NCBI GenBank assembly: GCA_020205615.1
Contig: CM035160.1
Location: 125,827,605-125,891,604, forward strand
Direction of reading: 5' to 3'
DNA from: Panax quinquefolius
Lineage: Eukaryota; Streptophyta; Magnoliopsida; Apiales; Araliaceae
Length of the DNA stretch: 64,000 nucleotides
Under the pieces are notes generated by a model. It did not search any database and was not told the DNA's origin. It saw nothing but the letters and a program-made list of their open reading frames with translations. The position numbers and the translations under genes are program-made. This document shows, in pieces, positions 23,240 to 36,521 of this stretch (within the stretch, counting starts at the first letter, position 1; the number at the start of each line of letters is the position of its first letter).

Positions 23240-25118
23240 GCATTGACCTGGATGGTCTTATGACCGCGCCCATACAGATGTCTTCTTGACGAGTTAGCCG
23301 TATAGATCATACCCCACCATCATCGGTGGCATTGGGTATCGCGATCGTGGTATGATTGCTTGTCACCACCGAACAAGGTGATTGTAGATCATTTGTTGCG
23401 ACATACCATGACCTTGTTGATGTTTCGAGTTCCGCGAGGTTTGTGGATGGGATGCTTAGAGCATTGGAGTCTTGAATAAGCGAGTCTTCCGATTTGGGAC
23501 CCATGAGTTGACTCTACTACGGAAGAGTATGCACGATTGACGATGCTGCCGTTAAACAGACCTTGCGTGCATATGGCTTTGGGTGACATGAGTAGACGGT
23601 TCATGACTCTCACTGGATTGCGGCGTAGAGTGGTACAAGATGAGCTGACTTCTGGGCATGTGATATCCCAACATTTTTTGTATGACATATTTGGCTCTGA
23701 GGGTAGCTATTCATGATATTCTAGGGATTTCACCGCACCAGAGGATCATTGGCGTTTGGCGGGGTTGATGTCTTCTTTGTTATCGTCTTTGTCGTATGTC
23801 TATATGCCATGATACATGGATGAGATAGACATTAGTGTCATCATGGTCGTGAGAGCTCTTAAGGAGGGTCGCACCATTATACCTATGATTGTAGCAGAGA
23901 ACCTGTGGTCAGCATCCTACTGTTGCACTTATCCGACAGGAGTGTTCACGGGTAGTTCGGTCATGCTGTATGTGTGGTTTATGTCACACTGAGACCGATT
24001 GGCACTCTTAGACGGCATGGGTATTGGTTCTCCCATAATGTAGCCAAGTCATAATCCTTTCAGCCATCGAAGTGTATAGGTGCTCTGTCTTGGTCCACAT
24101 TTTTGTTAGATATCAGAGATCCATTCAGTATATTGCCGTGTTCGGGGCTTAGCTTACCATACAGCTTCATTACTCATGCTCCGGGCATGGACTACCTCCC
24201 TCTGGCTGATTTGAGGGGCGTGACTACTTACCACCCACTGGCTGTGATATCGCAGTTTGACCAGTTTTTGGATTTTCATCCTTTCGAGGGGGCGATAGGT
24301 CAGCATTTAGCTTCTCGATATCTCTCAGCAGAGGACCGATCCCGTGTGTATGCTTGTTAGGATCAGCGGGAGATAGCTGCTTTTTCTGTGAGCCATCCAG
24401 GTTGTTCTGCAGAGTATTTCGCATGGATGGAGATAAAGATTTTATCGGCTGCAACAGTATCTACAGTGCCGGATAGCGAGTTAGATGATGTAGAGCCTAT
24501 GGAGGACATCGATTCCTACATCGAGGAGGAGCCCGCTGCTGGGTTGCCAACATTTCCTCTAGATTGTCCCGAGACCAAGATCTTTGTTGCGATTGAAAGA
24601 CTCAACACAAAGATTTCTTTGAGCAGAGTCTTCATCTGATGACCTTTGAGAGAGATCATGCCCTATCCTTGATGTTGACTGCCCTTGATGGGAGAGACGC
24701 AACTCTATTAGAGAGAGACGAGGCATTAGCTCGCAGAGATATCGTTGCTGTTGAGCGGGATGAGGCTAGATCAACCGAGACGCAGTGATAGTTGAAGCGA
24801 GGATAGTGCCATATCTTGCCGGGATGTAGCCGTTCACGAGATAATCTTGAAGTGAGGTCCCTTACCACTGGTATGATTGCAGAGATGATCGCATATATTG
24901 ATGATCATATGGTCACCATGCAGATGGCTGCAGATCTATTGGGTCGTGTGGATATTCATGTACAGGAGACCATAGCTTCGCCTCCTTCTTCTGAGAGGGA
25001 CGCCATGTTGGGTTTGTTAGCTCACACATACCCTAACTTGAAGATGAGCTTGTATTTACCTGCACAGACTAGCTTAGCCATTTTGTCATATACAGTTTAC
25101 ATTGTATATATCAAATAG
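23240..25118 (+). pseudogene. Antisense additional ORF of element M (plant mobile domain), decayed
   Basis: This reads opposite to gag-pol of M. Pieces in order are an EHWS..FRFGTHELTL-like stretch (about 23455-23520, one frameshift), TEEYARLTMLPL near 23520, LTSGHVISQHFLYDIFGS near 23650, PEDHWRLAGLMSSLLSSLSY near 23740, VAENLWSASYC near 23895, and TTYHPLAVISQFDQFL near 24220. The FRFG..LTL motif followed by LAGL and AE helices resembles the plant mobile domain found in the antisense ORF of Tat-lineage elements. A coiled-coil-like region (ERDEALARRDIVAVERDEAR, about 24715) follows. At least six stops or shifts make it non-functional. Its role in the element is unknown. Confidence 0.72.
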
Positions 25119-26183
25119 CATTATATATATGACAGGGAAATATATTCTTGGATCAATTCACTTTTAGATATGCTTTGCTACTTGCTTGATATTTTGCCTG
25201 CTGCTTGAGGGCTTGTGATCTTGATGTATTCTAAATTCCTCCTGGGTGGTTGGACATTGAGTTATCTCTGGATATCTCAGAATGGATCATCGATCTGTAT
25301 GTATCCCTATCATCTTTGGTGTCTTGGGACTGATTTCTATATAAAAATATGGGGAGGAGTGTGGCTTTCCTCTCTGAGATTGACCGCACCACAGATGGTC
25401 GCCAGTACTTCTATTTAGAAGAAGCCTTGTTAATTCCATCTCTTATGGATTGGTGTTGCTCTTCAAGGTATGACCGCAACTTAGATGGTCCCCAAATCTC
25501 CTATTTGGGAGGAGTTCAGGTAATTCCATCCCTTTGGTCTGAAGTCGAATGAAATGTAGTGGATTGTTGTTTGATCCCAGTACCAACTGACAAGGGTTTA
25601 TGTTTTGGTAGGGGGTGAGACCGAACCATGAATGGCTGCTTACGTACTCCTATTGAAGAGGAGATCAGGTCCGCGTAGTTCGAACCTGGTGTAAGAGGTT
25701 CAACGTTGTATATGGCAGAAATGGTGTAGGAATGTTTTTGTTATTTTTTGTTTTTGTAAGGGTAGAAATGTTTTTGTTGTTTTTGTTTTATTGCGACCGG
25801 GCCATATGAAATGGTTGCCTACGTACTCTTATTGAAGAGGAGATCAGGTCAGCGTAGTTCGCCCCTCAGGGCGAGTGGAAAAGCGTAATCCCATGTGTAG
25901 GTCAGAGTGCGGGGAGGAGAAAGTTTAATCCTAGGTTGAGGATAAACTGTAGGTAGGAGAAGTTTGATCCCATATATGGGTAGCCAAATTGCAAACGCGA
26001 GAGGTTCAATCCGTAGTGGGATGACCTAAGTCGTAGGAACGCAAAGGAGCCAAGCTGCTGTCTTGAAAAGTATGTTTCCCTGAGGGGCAACGTGTAGAAA
26101 AGTTGTATGTGGTAAAGGGTTAAAGAACCGGAATGACTGGTGATCGGATGGTCCAACACCAGGGTGTTTGCTTGATGGAAACT
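25119..26183. other. Untranslated part of element M between integrase and the antisense ORF
   Basis: No coding frame. A motif of about 45 bp with TACGTACTC, TATTGAAGAGGAGATCAGGT and GCGTAGTTCG occurs twice, at about 25635-25683 and 25815-25862. Related sequence occurs in element O at about 63440-63660. Confidence 0.6.
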
Positions 26184-27338
26184 TCAGATATAGTACCGTT
26201 TCACGGTGTTCGAGTTGATGAGTTGTGGAAATTCATCGCCGTCCATTTCTTGCAATATGAGAGCGTCTCCTGTCAATATTTCCTTGACAACAAACGGGCC
26301 TTCCCAGTTAGGAGCGAATTTTCCCTTAGATTGATATTGGTTGTTAAGGATCTTCATCAAAACCAAGTCATGTTGTTTAAACTGCCGTAGTTGGACTTTT
26401 TTGTTGTAGGATCTGGCGATCCTTTGTTGATATAACTGACCATGGAAGATAGTCGTGGTTCGCCTTTCGTCTATCAAAGACAATTGGTGATACCTGTCTT
26501 GTACCCATTGGTCTTCATCCAGCTAAGCGTCTATCAACACTCTGAGGGATTCCATTTCAACTTCTATGGGGAGCACTGCTTCCATCCCATTAATGCGTAG
26601 GGGGTTGCCCCAGTGGAAGTGCGCATTGAGGTTCTGTAGGCTAACAGAGTGAGAGGCAATAGGTTAGGCCAATCTTTGTGGTTGGCGGACATCTTTTGCA
26701 TAATCTTTTTGATGTTTTTGTTAGCCGCTTCAACAGCACCGTTCATCTTCGGACGATAGATGACAGAGTTAAGATGTTTGATGTGGAATTTACTGCATAA
26801 TTCCTCCATCATTTTGTTATTGAGGTTCTTAGCATTGTCTGACACAATCACCTCTGGTTGTCCATATCAACAAACGACATTGTTTCTGATGAAAGCAATA
26901 ATGACTTCTTTAGTAACCCTGGGGAAGGAGGCTGCTTCTACCCACTTGGTAAAGTACTCGATCATGGTGAAGATAAATCGATGTCGATTACTGGCTTTAG
27001 GCTCAATGGGACCCGATAACGTCCATTCCCCACATTGAGAAGGGCTAAGGTGAACTCATATTGTGGAGTTCCCGTGGAGGGGCGTGTATAGCATTCCCAT
27101 GAATCTGGCACTGATAGCATCTCCTGACGTGGTCATTGCAATCAGCTTTGAGAGATAGCCAATAATATCCCGTCCTAAGGACTTTCTTGACAAGGAGGGG
27201 GCCACTCATGTGGGGGCCACAGTCTCCACCATGAATTTCATCCACAAGCCTTTGGGCTTGATCTTTGTCTAAACATCTGAGGAGACCTAGTGTTGCATCT
27301 CTTTTGTAGAGTGCATCTCCACTCAGATAGAATTTCAT
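26184..27338 (-). pseudogene. Integrase of element M, frameshifted
   Basis: The zinc domain (27338-27045) has HGGDCGPHMSGPLL and CYQCQIHG, giving His and Cys pairs. The core is in pieces: VSDNAKNLNNKMMEELCSKF (26845-26780) has the second catalytic Asp, and NGAVEAANKNIKKI the Glu. The first Asp region near 26950-27000 is not open. The C-terminal part (26483-26184) has GKFAPNWEGPFVVKEIL, the GPF module. There is no chromodomain, as expected for the Tat lineage. The enzyme would insert element cDNA. Confidence 0.85.
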
Positions 27339-27434
27339 AGCAAGTCGATGGATCCGCCTTTTCTCAGTTGGGCTCGCCTCAGCGAGTGTAGATCCATCTC
27401 GTAGATATTCCTTGATATACTGATACCAAGGATG

Positions 27435-27903
27435 TTAGATGGGAGGTAGCTCATCTGATACTTCTCCAACGTAATTCCCATAGGCTGGGGCCTTGTGTAG
27501 GGAAATTGTGACGCTTGGCAAATGTTCCTTATCTGATATGCGAATCAAGGAGGCCAAAGTTGCTAACGCGTCCGCAAAGTCATTCCTATTACGAGGAATG
27601 TGTAGAAAGGAGATTTCTTCGAACTCCACAACCATCTGTAAAACTTGCCAATGGTAGGGCAACAAATGTAGTTCCTTGTTTTGATAGATTCGGTGGATTG
27701 TGCGATTACCAACTCACGAATCTCCAAAGGCGATTAACCTTTGATGCCCATTGAGCGAAAGTTTTAGCCCCATGATCTGACCTTCATACTCAATTTGTGT
27801 TGTTGGTGCGACAAAGCTGTAATTTGGCGGCGAGGATCTGCTCCCCATACCGATACTAGAACACTCCCGGCTCCGAACCTTTTAGATTAACAGCTCCATC
27901 AAA
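27435..27903 (-). pseudogene. Second (archaeal-type) RNase H of element M
   Basis: Between the first RNase H and integrase lies another RNase H-like fold. It has MYFDGAVNLKGS near 27890 (first acidic residue), IEYEGQIMGLKLSLNG near 27790, and HIPRNRNDFADALATLAS near 27590 (last Asp and conserved Asn). A dual RNase H is known from Tat-lineage elements. The frame is broken between these parts, and the middle catalytic residue is only readable as E in IEYEG. Confidence 0.78.
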
Positions 27904-28084
27904 ATACATCTTCCATGATTGGTGCGTATCGTATTGATGGTGTTGCTTTGAATCGTCATTACTCCTTCATCGGGGAAATATGTTTCCAAGGGTTTGAAAT
28001 CCCTTGAAGGTGCGGCGGCCAGTTGATCCGCAATTCCTTGACCTTTGATGAACTTTTGAGTCACATATACGATGACAAATTGTT

Positions 28085-28339
28085 GTAGGATCAACTACCA
28101 TCTGGACAGCCGGCAATTTAACATGGGTTTATTGAACACGTATTTGAGAGGATCCATTTGGGATATGAGATGGGTTGTGTGACCATGGAGGTAATGTTGT
28201 AACCTCATGGAAGCCTATGCTAAAGCACAACACGTCTTTTTGATCAGAGTGTACTTGTGTTCACTGCTGCTGAACCTTTTGCTGAGGTAATAGATAGCTC
28301 GTTCTTGGCCTATATCGTCTTTACATCCCAAAGACGCAC
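28085..28339 (-). pseudogene. First RNase H of element M, C-terminal part
   Basis: On the minus strand this resumes where 48465 breaks off. A landmark near 28310 reads GQERAIYYLSKRF, followed by sequence matching the KTCCALAW.SMRLQHYL region of O, then VTQKFIKGQGIADQLA near 28060. Separation from its N-terminal half is due to element B. Confidence 0.78.
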
Positions 28340-31300
28340 CCGATTATAACGACCCCAAAAATCCATACAATTTAAATCTCAACTTCAGTCGTTAACCATA
28401 CATTCAACCTTTAATTTTACATCATTATTTGATATTAAAATCACTAAAATTGCGGAATATTTAAAACTTTTATACATTTCCTTCTTTATTGCCCTAAATC
28501 GCAACCTTTACGTCACATCTCTTCGATTCAAACATATATCATGAATCGTTACAATAAAATCACTATACAAAGTTTTACATCATAAATAGATATTACATTC
28601 CAAATCTTACATACATTTCTCACAAAACATAAGTAACCTTCGTAAATATAGATCTCTATAACTCACTTAGCACATATCCTTACCTTAATTCCTTGACCTA
28701 CAAAAGTGGTTATTTGCAAGAGTGAGCTCGACAACCCAGCAAAATCTAACAGTTTTCATGCATCACATAGCACATAATAACATACTAAACATACATATCA
28801 TAATAAATAAAGTAACATGGCATACATGCTTTTAATTCACATAGCAAATATAAAGATTGAGTTCCTTACTCAATCCTCCTTTTTTAACTAAAACAATACA
28901 GTCATAAATTGACTTTAACATTTCACGATTTCAACATGTATAACATATCATGCAATTTAAAACAGTTCATCAAGTCCACGTAGAAAATAGGAACCGAAAG
29001 ACTTGCCTTGATCGTTGTTTACCAATAACAGTTTAATAGCTTACAGTTATCTGCACTTCACGTGCCCTACACAATTATATAACCATACACATCAACTATT
29101 AGTCACATAACAACACATAGTAGTTGTAATATAAACTCTACTCCACATCTCATAATCTTTCCTATTAATTAACACACAATGTTCAATTAGATTGTGTTAA
29201 CTTTCAACTTATATCTCACTGTATTTCATATTCGCAGTTCATTCAAGTGCTTAAGTCTTGCTAGGACTACGTATTGGTTTTATATTAAATCCATTCCATA
29301 TCTTATAATATTCATTTCAATTAAATTGAAACACTTTTTAAGTTCATTAACACTTGGCACGACGTTTCGACGTTCAATCGTCACACGCCCGATTTGCCTC
29401 TCTTATGTATGCTTATTATGCTTCTATAACTTATCTAATATATTATTTATTAATGTTAAGCATCATTATATTTACTAATATTCATGTTTTATAACTTAGA
29501 ATAACATCTTTTATCGCCAGGAGCACTACCAATGCATATGTGCATGCCCGATGCTCTCCGATTGCCCCCGAAAACACAACAGTCCTTAAGATGACTATTT
29601 TGACTACTGTTATCGAGCTCAAATTGAAACACTTAATGAACAAAGTTGTAGGTTTACTCGTCCTCGTTCCGGATCATCTTGAATCACCTCAATCGGAGTT
29701 CGTATGAGAAAGTTATGGCCATTTTACTATAGGAGGTCAAAGCTGTCAGACCCAGGACTTCATTTCGGTAGTGGTGCGAGAACTAGGCTAACCAAAGGCG
29801 CAGGGCATGAAATTTGGTGCTAGGCGCAAAAATTTCAATATTGGTAAAATTTACTGTTGAGGCGCAATTTTAGCGTTAAGTAGCAAAACTTGCGAAACCA
29901 ACCATCGGAGAACATATCAACTAATTTCTGTCTATTTAACACTGCTAACATCTAAATTAACATGCTAACTTATAAAAATTACACATATACACACTACCCA
30001 ACATGCATATACTAGTTTAAACCACTAAACAATAATTTTAGAAAACTTAAATCATTGTACGCACTGTTTTAAAAACCAGAACTCCATTATCGATGTTTTG
30101 ACAAGGTTTAACATTGTAAACCACAATTAATCATCACATTCATTCCTTTGAACCAAGTTCTCATTTACTTCTTACCTAACTAACATACATAATGTTCAGT
30201 AAGTTTATAAACAACCAATTGCAGACAATTATATTATATCAATTTTGATACTCTACAACCCACGTTCCTACATGTATGTTCATTATAAAACAATTTCCTT
30301 TTCTTTTTGAACATAATTTAGCATACAACACATATATACATATATACATGCTAGTTATAACAATTACAATTATAATTACATGTAATATCATAACTAATTC
30401 TAAAACATGGTTTACGTACACTTTTTGTAAAAACCTTATACATTTGTGAATGGATTTCAAGAGCACACAGACTAAGTAATTATACTATAAAAACATATCA
30501 TTAAGAGTATAAAACATACCTTTAATTTGTTCGAATAACACTTGTTAATCAAATAGCTTGACGAACTCGTAACTTGTTTTGGGAATCACGACCCTTTCAC
30601 TCTCAAACTCTGTACTGAACTTTTCTCGAGACAAACTTCTATTTTCCTTGAAGCTTAAGCCAAAAACAATATATGTAAACTAAAACCAACGCACTTTTCA
30701 AACGTTTAAAACCCAAATCAGTAATCGCCATATACTAATGACCTATTAAAACTATCGATTACCAAATATATTATATATTATTTATATTTTGTTTAATTTA
30801 ATTTATATTACTAATAAATCAAATTTAAAAATCCAAAAGCCATAGGGCTTTGTTTGTAAAAATTATTTAAAATTAAAGACTTAATATATTTAAGCCTTGT
30901 TTGTAAAATAAATTAAAACTACTTTAATTTATTTTAATAACCACTTATAATATAACTATTTTCACACTTCTAATTAATTAAGTTTTCATACTTAATTTAA
31001 TTAATTGTAATAACAATTCATTGCATAATATAATAATATATTTAATCATTATAAAATTTCTAACTTAATTATTAAATTAAATTAGATTACTATTTCAAAA
31101 TTATTACTTTCCTTAACTCATTAATAATTTATTAAACAAATAATTAACCAAATCAAATCGAATCAATTAAACAAATATCACTACTAGAAAATCATTTATA
31201 GTGACGATTACATGATCGTCATATATATGTAAAAAAACCGTCGCTAAAAGTTTTAGCGACAGGTCACCGACATGCCATAGAACCCGCTTGTCGGTTTCTA

Positions 31301-32483
31301 TAGCATGACGGTCTTTTGTCCTATAACGACGATCATGACCACCCTAGCTATAGGTCATGGCAAAATCGTGTATTTGCTCTTTACTAACTTCATTGAGAGT
31401 TATTGCTACGGTCATGATCGTAGCTATAGATGTCTATAGCGACGCTTGGCGACCGTCGCTATAGGTTTGTGTTTTATAAAACATTATAGCTACGATCGAT
31501 GACTGTCGTTATAGACTTTTTAAATTTTAAAAAAAAATTAATTGTGTACATTTATCCAACAAACACAAATACAATATAAAATAAAACATAAAAATTAATG
31601 TATACATGATCTAAAATAATCCACATTACAATTACAATAATTACAATCTTCTTCAGAGAAGGCTAACTACTGTATCAAACATTAAGTTACAATAATTTAG
31701 TTCCAACAATGTTTACAAATTAAGACAAATCAAAAGTAAACAATAATTATTGCGAGATGTATTTGTAGACTAATCCGAGAACACCTTGGCAATACAATCA
31801 CGAAGGCGGTACAAATCAAACACATGACATGTATAGGTGATTAAATCCTTGAAATTTGCCTTTTATAGGCTGCGCACACCGGTTGTCAATTTGTGTCTTT
31901 CTCTGCCATTTATCTATTGATTTTTCTCTAAAAGAAGCCATTCTGTAACATAGGAGCATCAACAATCTCAGTTACCCAAAATCGCCCAATTAAAGAAATA
32001 TCAATTGCTTAATGTAAAGTAGATGATGCTACATTTGAGCATAAAATGTAAATATTACAGTGCTATTAATCTCAGTTATTGATTTTACAGTGCTATTGAT
32101 ACTAGAATTCATTATACAGTTCAGTCAGTAATAGCATCATTTGAACATATAAAATGTAAATATGAGACACAAAGATCCAATATAAATTTAGCAAAAACAA
32201 AAAATAAAAGAAAATATAACCACATAGAGATTAGTTTGGAATACTTCAATTTATGTATTTCCACACCCTTTCAATTGAAAAGCTCAAATTCTTCTCTAGA
32301 TGAAAAAAGTAACTTTATGTGATAAGAAAGAAAAATACAGATGGGACCCTGATAACAAGACCTCCATAAAGACAATAGAGAGGAACAAAATAAAACAGAA
32401 GGGAAAAACAACTCAGTTGCTAATCACCAAAGACCTATATCAATAGAAGATTCTTATACGAAATGTCATCTTTCAAGGAAGTC

Positions 32484-35400
32484 TGTGACAACCCGAGAAT
32501 TTTGAATATTTTTAAAATTTTTATTAATTGATTTAAGGTTCAAAATTAGAACCTAGATAGAAAATTAGTGTATGCGTTTGATATTTTTAAGATAGAATTT
32601 TGAGGATTTCAAAATTCTGTGAAGGATTTAAGTGAATTATTCAGGATTAAGGAAAACATGATTATGTTCTGTGTATATGTGTACAGTATGTGGTTAAGGG
32701 TCAAGGGTTGACCAGATAAACGATATCTGTAACAAACCCTAAGTATATATTAAGAACGACAACGTTCAGTCAGAAAACCCTATGAAATTATAAGAAACCC
32801 TAGAAACCGGTTCTGGAAACCCTAATTTTAGTTCTAGGAATCTGAAACCCTAATTCGGTGCATGAAACCCTAAATTGGGAACGTAATGGCGTAAGTGTAA
32901 ATAATTAAAATATTAATTAGGGTAAAGCTTAATTATTTAGTAAACCCTAATTTTAAATTATTAAACCCTAATTACGGATTTGAAACCCTAATTTGTAAAT
33001 AGGGAAAAACCTAAGCGTTAATTTAGTAAGTTAATGTTAATTAGGAAACCTTAATCCTAATTTTCAAGTTATAGTAATTAGAAAGCCCTAATCTAATTAC
33101 GAAAATTTAATATCTAAATTAGAAAATTTGTTTTCTATTAGAAACCTTAATTAATGGTTTATAAAACCTTATCCGTGATTTTGACCCTAATTGCGTAATT
33201 AGCAATTTTAACTAGGAATTATTAATCCTAATTAGCAAGATTTAAAGTATGATTAAGAAATTATAATATAATTAGTAAATACTAATTATAAGTTAAAAAT
33301 ATTAATTTTCTATTTTTAAAACCTAAATTGGAAATTTTAGAAAATAACGTGCAAACCCTAAATTGGCTCAAACCCTAAACCCTAAATTTGTCCAAACCCT
33401 AAACCCTAACCAAACCCTAAACCCTAAGGGTTTGGCAAATTGTCTAGAATGCCATTAAATTAAAATGCCAAATGACCCATTTACCTTTAGTGCATTATTG
33501 GATTTTTGACAAGTGTGAGAGTTGGTGAACAACCCTAGCAACTCCTTGACCTTAAAATCACAGCAATCAGCCATTATTTGCCAGCCATTTCATTACATAT
33601 AACAATTATGTAGATTAAAGAGAGAGAAAAGTTACTTTACTTTTTATTTTTTTTCTCCAAGACTCTCTCTCTTAAAATTTCGGAAATGAAGATTGGGGAA
33701 GTGAGAAAGTTAAGCTAAGATCATCTTTTAGCATTCCCATAACAGATTCAAGGGTCAGAATCCAAGATCAAAGCATAGAAAGGTATATAAACTTTTGTGT
33801 TAATGTTGTTGTTTGTTGTTTAGAACAGTGTTAGAAGATGTCATTTAGTGATCTGGGTTGTTAAAACCCAGATCCATAACATCCAAGTGCACGAAATGGC
33901 AAAATTTTTAAATCTGGAAAAGTTGAAAAATAAGCCATGACAGTCAAATGTCAAGGCCTCTAGATCTTTATGTGTTTGATGTTTGGTATAGTTTATGTTA
34001 TAGATATGTTCTTTGATGTTAGGACTTTGATGTGAGACTTAAATGAACCTCAGATCATGTTTAGATTGAAAGATATGATCGGTCAAAGTACGTTGACCGA
34101 GCACAATTTCTGTTTCTGGGTAAACCCAGAATTTCCAAAAGTCTGACAACCATTTTTGGAGTTTCGGATCTTGCAGTCTGTTATTTTTTATGTCATGTTG
34201 TTGGTTGGATGTTGTAGTCTGACATGTATTCTACATACTCAAACCATTAGATCACCTGGATCTTGCTCAGAACTAATGTAATCAGTGGTCAAACATGCTT
34301 TGACCAACTGTCCGGATGAATTTCTGGAAAACCCAGAATTCACCAAGAACAGGTTTTGTCAGGTACTTTGACCGGACTTAAATTTTTTAATGTGTTGTTG
34401 TTTGAATGATATTGTGGTATATAAATGGACCCTGACATCCCCTCTTCATGTTTAAACTTTTATAATACATTAGTCAAGACTGGAAATCAAGTATTGAAAG
34501 GCTCAAAGAAGGTACCTCGACTGTTCTTCAATTTCTGGAAAACCTAGAAATTGAAGAACAGTTTCTGACAATTTTTGAGAGGCTTGAATCGCACAGTTAT
34601 GATGTATTTTGTCCAGGAAACAAGTTGTTGATTGTAGTACTACATTAGTATTATAATTCTAATCAAATTACAAGCCCGGAAAGCATTAGAAACCTAGATC
34701 AAATTTTGGTCAAACGTAGCCTCTCGGTAGTCTAACATGAAGGCTCAAGAACACTCAAGAACACCTATATGCGGCGGTTACATGCCGCTATAGTGCCTTT
34801 TAGCAATGACGATTAATTAAGAAATTAATTATTAATTTAATAAAATTATTTAAAATAGATAAAAAAATAGTTATTAATTATTAAAAATACAAAATAAATT
34901 ACGAAAAATTATTTTAAATTCTAAAAATAATTTTTAATTATTTTAAGTATATTTCATAAATATTTAATATTTTTGGAATATAAATGGTATTTAATTTATT
35001 TAATTATAATATTAAATAAATGATTTAAAAATGATTTTAATTAATGAAAAATCATGAAAAATAATATTATGGTATAAGAAAATATTTTAAGTTATTTTTA
35101 GTGACTTTTAATATTTTAGGATGAATTTCATTAATTAATCAATATTAATGATAATTAGTTTATTTAATAAAAATATTAAATAAATTATGGAAAAATAGAA
35201 TAAATGATTTAAAAATCATATAAAAATTATTTAAGTGTTAAAAATATTTGAAGTTATAAAATATAACTTTTGATATTTTGTCATGAAAATATTAATATTT
35301 TAATATTAAAAGCAATAATCGAATAATGAAATTATTCGTTTAAAAATCATATAAATATGATTTTAAGGTATTAAAATACTTAGTAATATTATAAATATAT

Positions 35401-36516
35401 TATAATATTATGACATGTATTTCATTAATATTTGATAATAAATAAATATTAATTATAAAAGAATTGTGTGGTATTTAATTCATTTAAATACGTTATTAAT
35501 GATTAAAAATACGCAATAAATGGTAATAATTATCTGAAAATTGTTATAAATCTATGAAAAATATTTCGACTGATAATAAATTATCTGAGATAATTGTTAA
35601 CTATTAAGTCAGAGTTTAATTGAACTTAGACTCGATTAAAGTCCGACTAGACCGTCGGGACGTTAGAACTTTGTGGGAATCAAGATAGACTGCAATAGTT
35701 TGACTTGATACCGGGTCTTATGTGTGTTATAGACTGATAGGGTTATGTGTTATGTGTTTAGGTTATTCTGTGTATGTATATATATATTATAGTATTATAT
35801 TGTGATGATATTATTCTAATATTGGAGATCTATATTACTAATATTAGGTCTTCGGATAAGGCGATATAAATTGCATAGCGGTAATCAACGGTTCAGGCAA
35901 GTTTGATTTACTTAACTCTATTAAGAGTGTTTCATTCTTGGATAAGCTTATGGTTAATCATTCTTGGTTGCCATGAAATTGTACTCTGTACATATTGCAT
36001 GTATAAATCGTGTATGAAAATTTGGTCCCCTTCATTACCAGTTGGTTCAGATATATTTGTTCATGTATAATACTTGTTCAGTCATAAATTTGTTCCTGCT
36101 AGTTCACAATTATATTGTTGAATTATAGCCAGCCAATTATTCAAATCATTTCAATCATGATATATCGTTATATTGTTGAATTTAACTTGCTGGGCAACTT
36201 TCATGCTCACCCTTGCTATATCATGATAAAACATTGCAGATTAAGACGAACGTGTCGGATACATGAAATGATTAAAGAAAGTTTCAGCTTTAGCTTTTGT
36301 ATGCGATTAGAAATTTAATAGTGTAGTTTGATAATAAAGTTATGTGTTAGATAGTTATGAATTGTGTATTAAGTTAAGGTTACTCGACCTTGGGGAATAG
36401 TGTGTAATGTATTGTATAAACAATTTATGTTTATATCTTCCGCAAATAGTAATAGTTGTATAGAATGATCGAACCGGATCCCAGGTGATTTGGGACCTGG
36501 ATTCGGGGCCCTCATA
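32484..36516 (+). mobile_element. Solo LTR of the element A family in the CACTA, TSD AAGTC
   Basis: It begins TGTGACAACCC and ends ...CCCTCATA. It is flanked by AAGTC at 32479-32483 and 36517-36521. The sequence parallels the 2970-6899 LTR over its full length, including the telomere-like motifs and the 3' part. No interior or second LTR is adjacent, so unequal recombination between LTRs has removed the rest. The terminal CA has become TA. Confidence 0.93.
34520..34562. repeat. Perfect 17-bp inverted repeat in the solo LTR
   Basis: Arms 34520-34536 and 34546-34562 (ACTGTTCTTCAATTTCT and its complement) enclose a 9-base loop. It is the third and longest of three related TTTCTGG..CCAGAA hairpins spaced about 209 bp apart (near 34112, 34321 and 34530). 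Confidence 0.93.
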
Positions 36517-36521
36517 AAGTC

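Noticed and set aside
29194..29478. 94-codon plus-strand frame repeated at 45463-45747
   Set aside because: It appears conserved only because both copies are LTRs of element B; it is on the strand opposite to the element and has no domain.
31179..31510. MITE at the CACTA left end
   Set aside because: Matching inverted end and TAT duplication are found 10 kb away at 41271, so it is the end of a larger CACTA.
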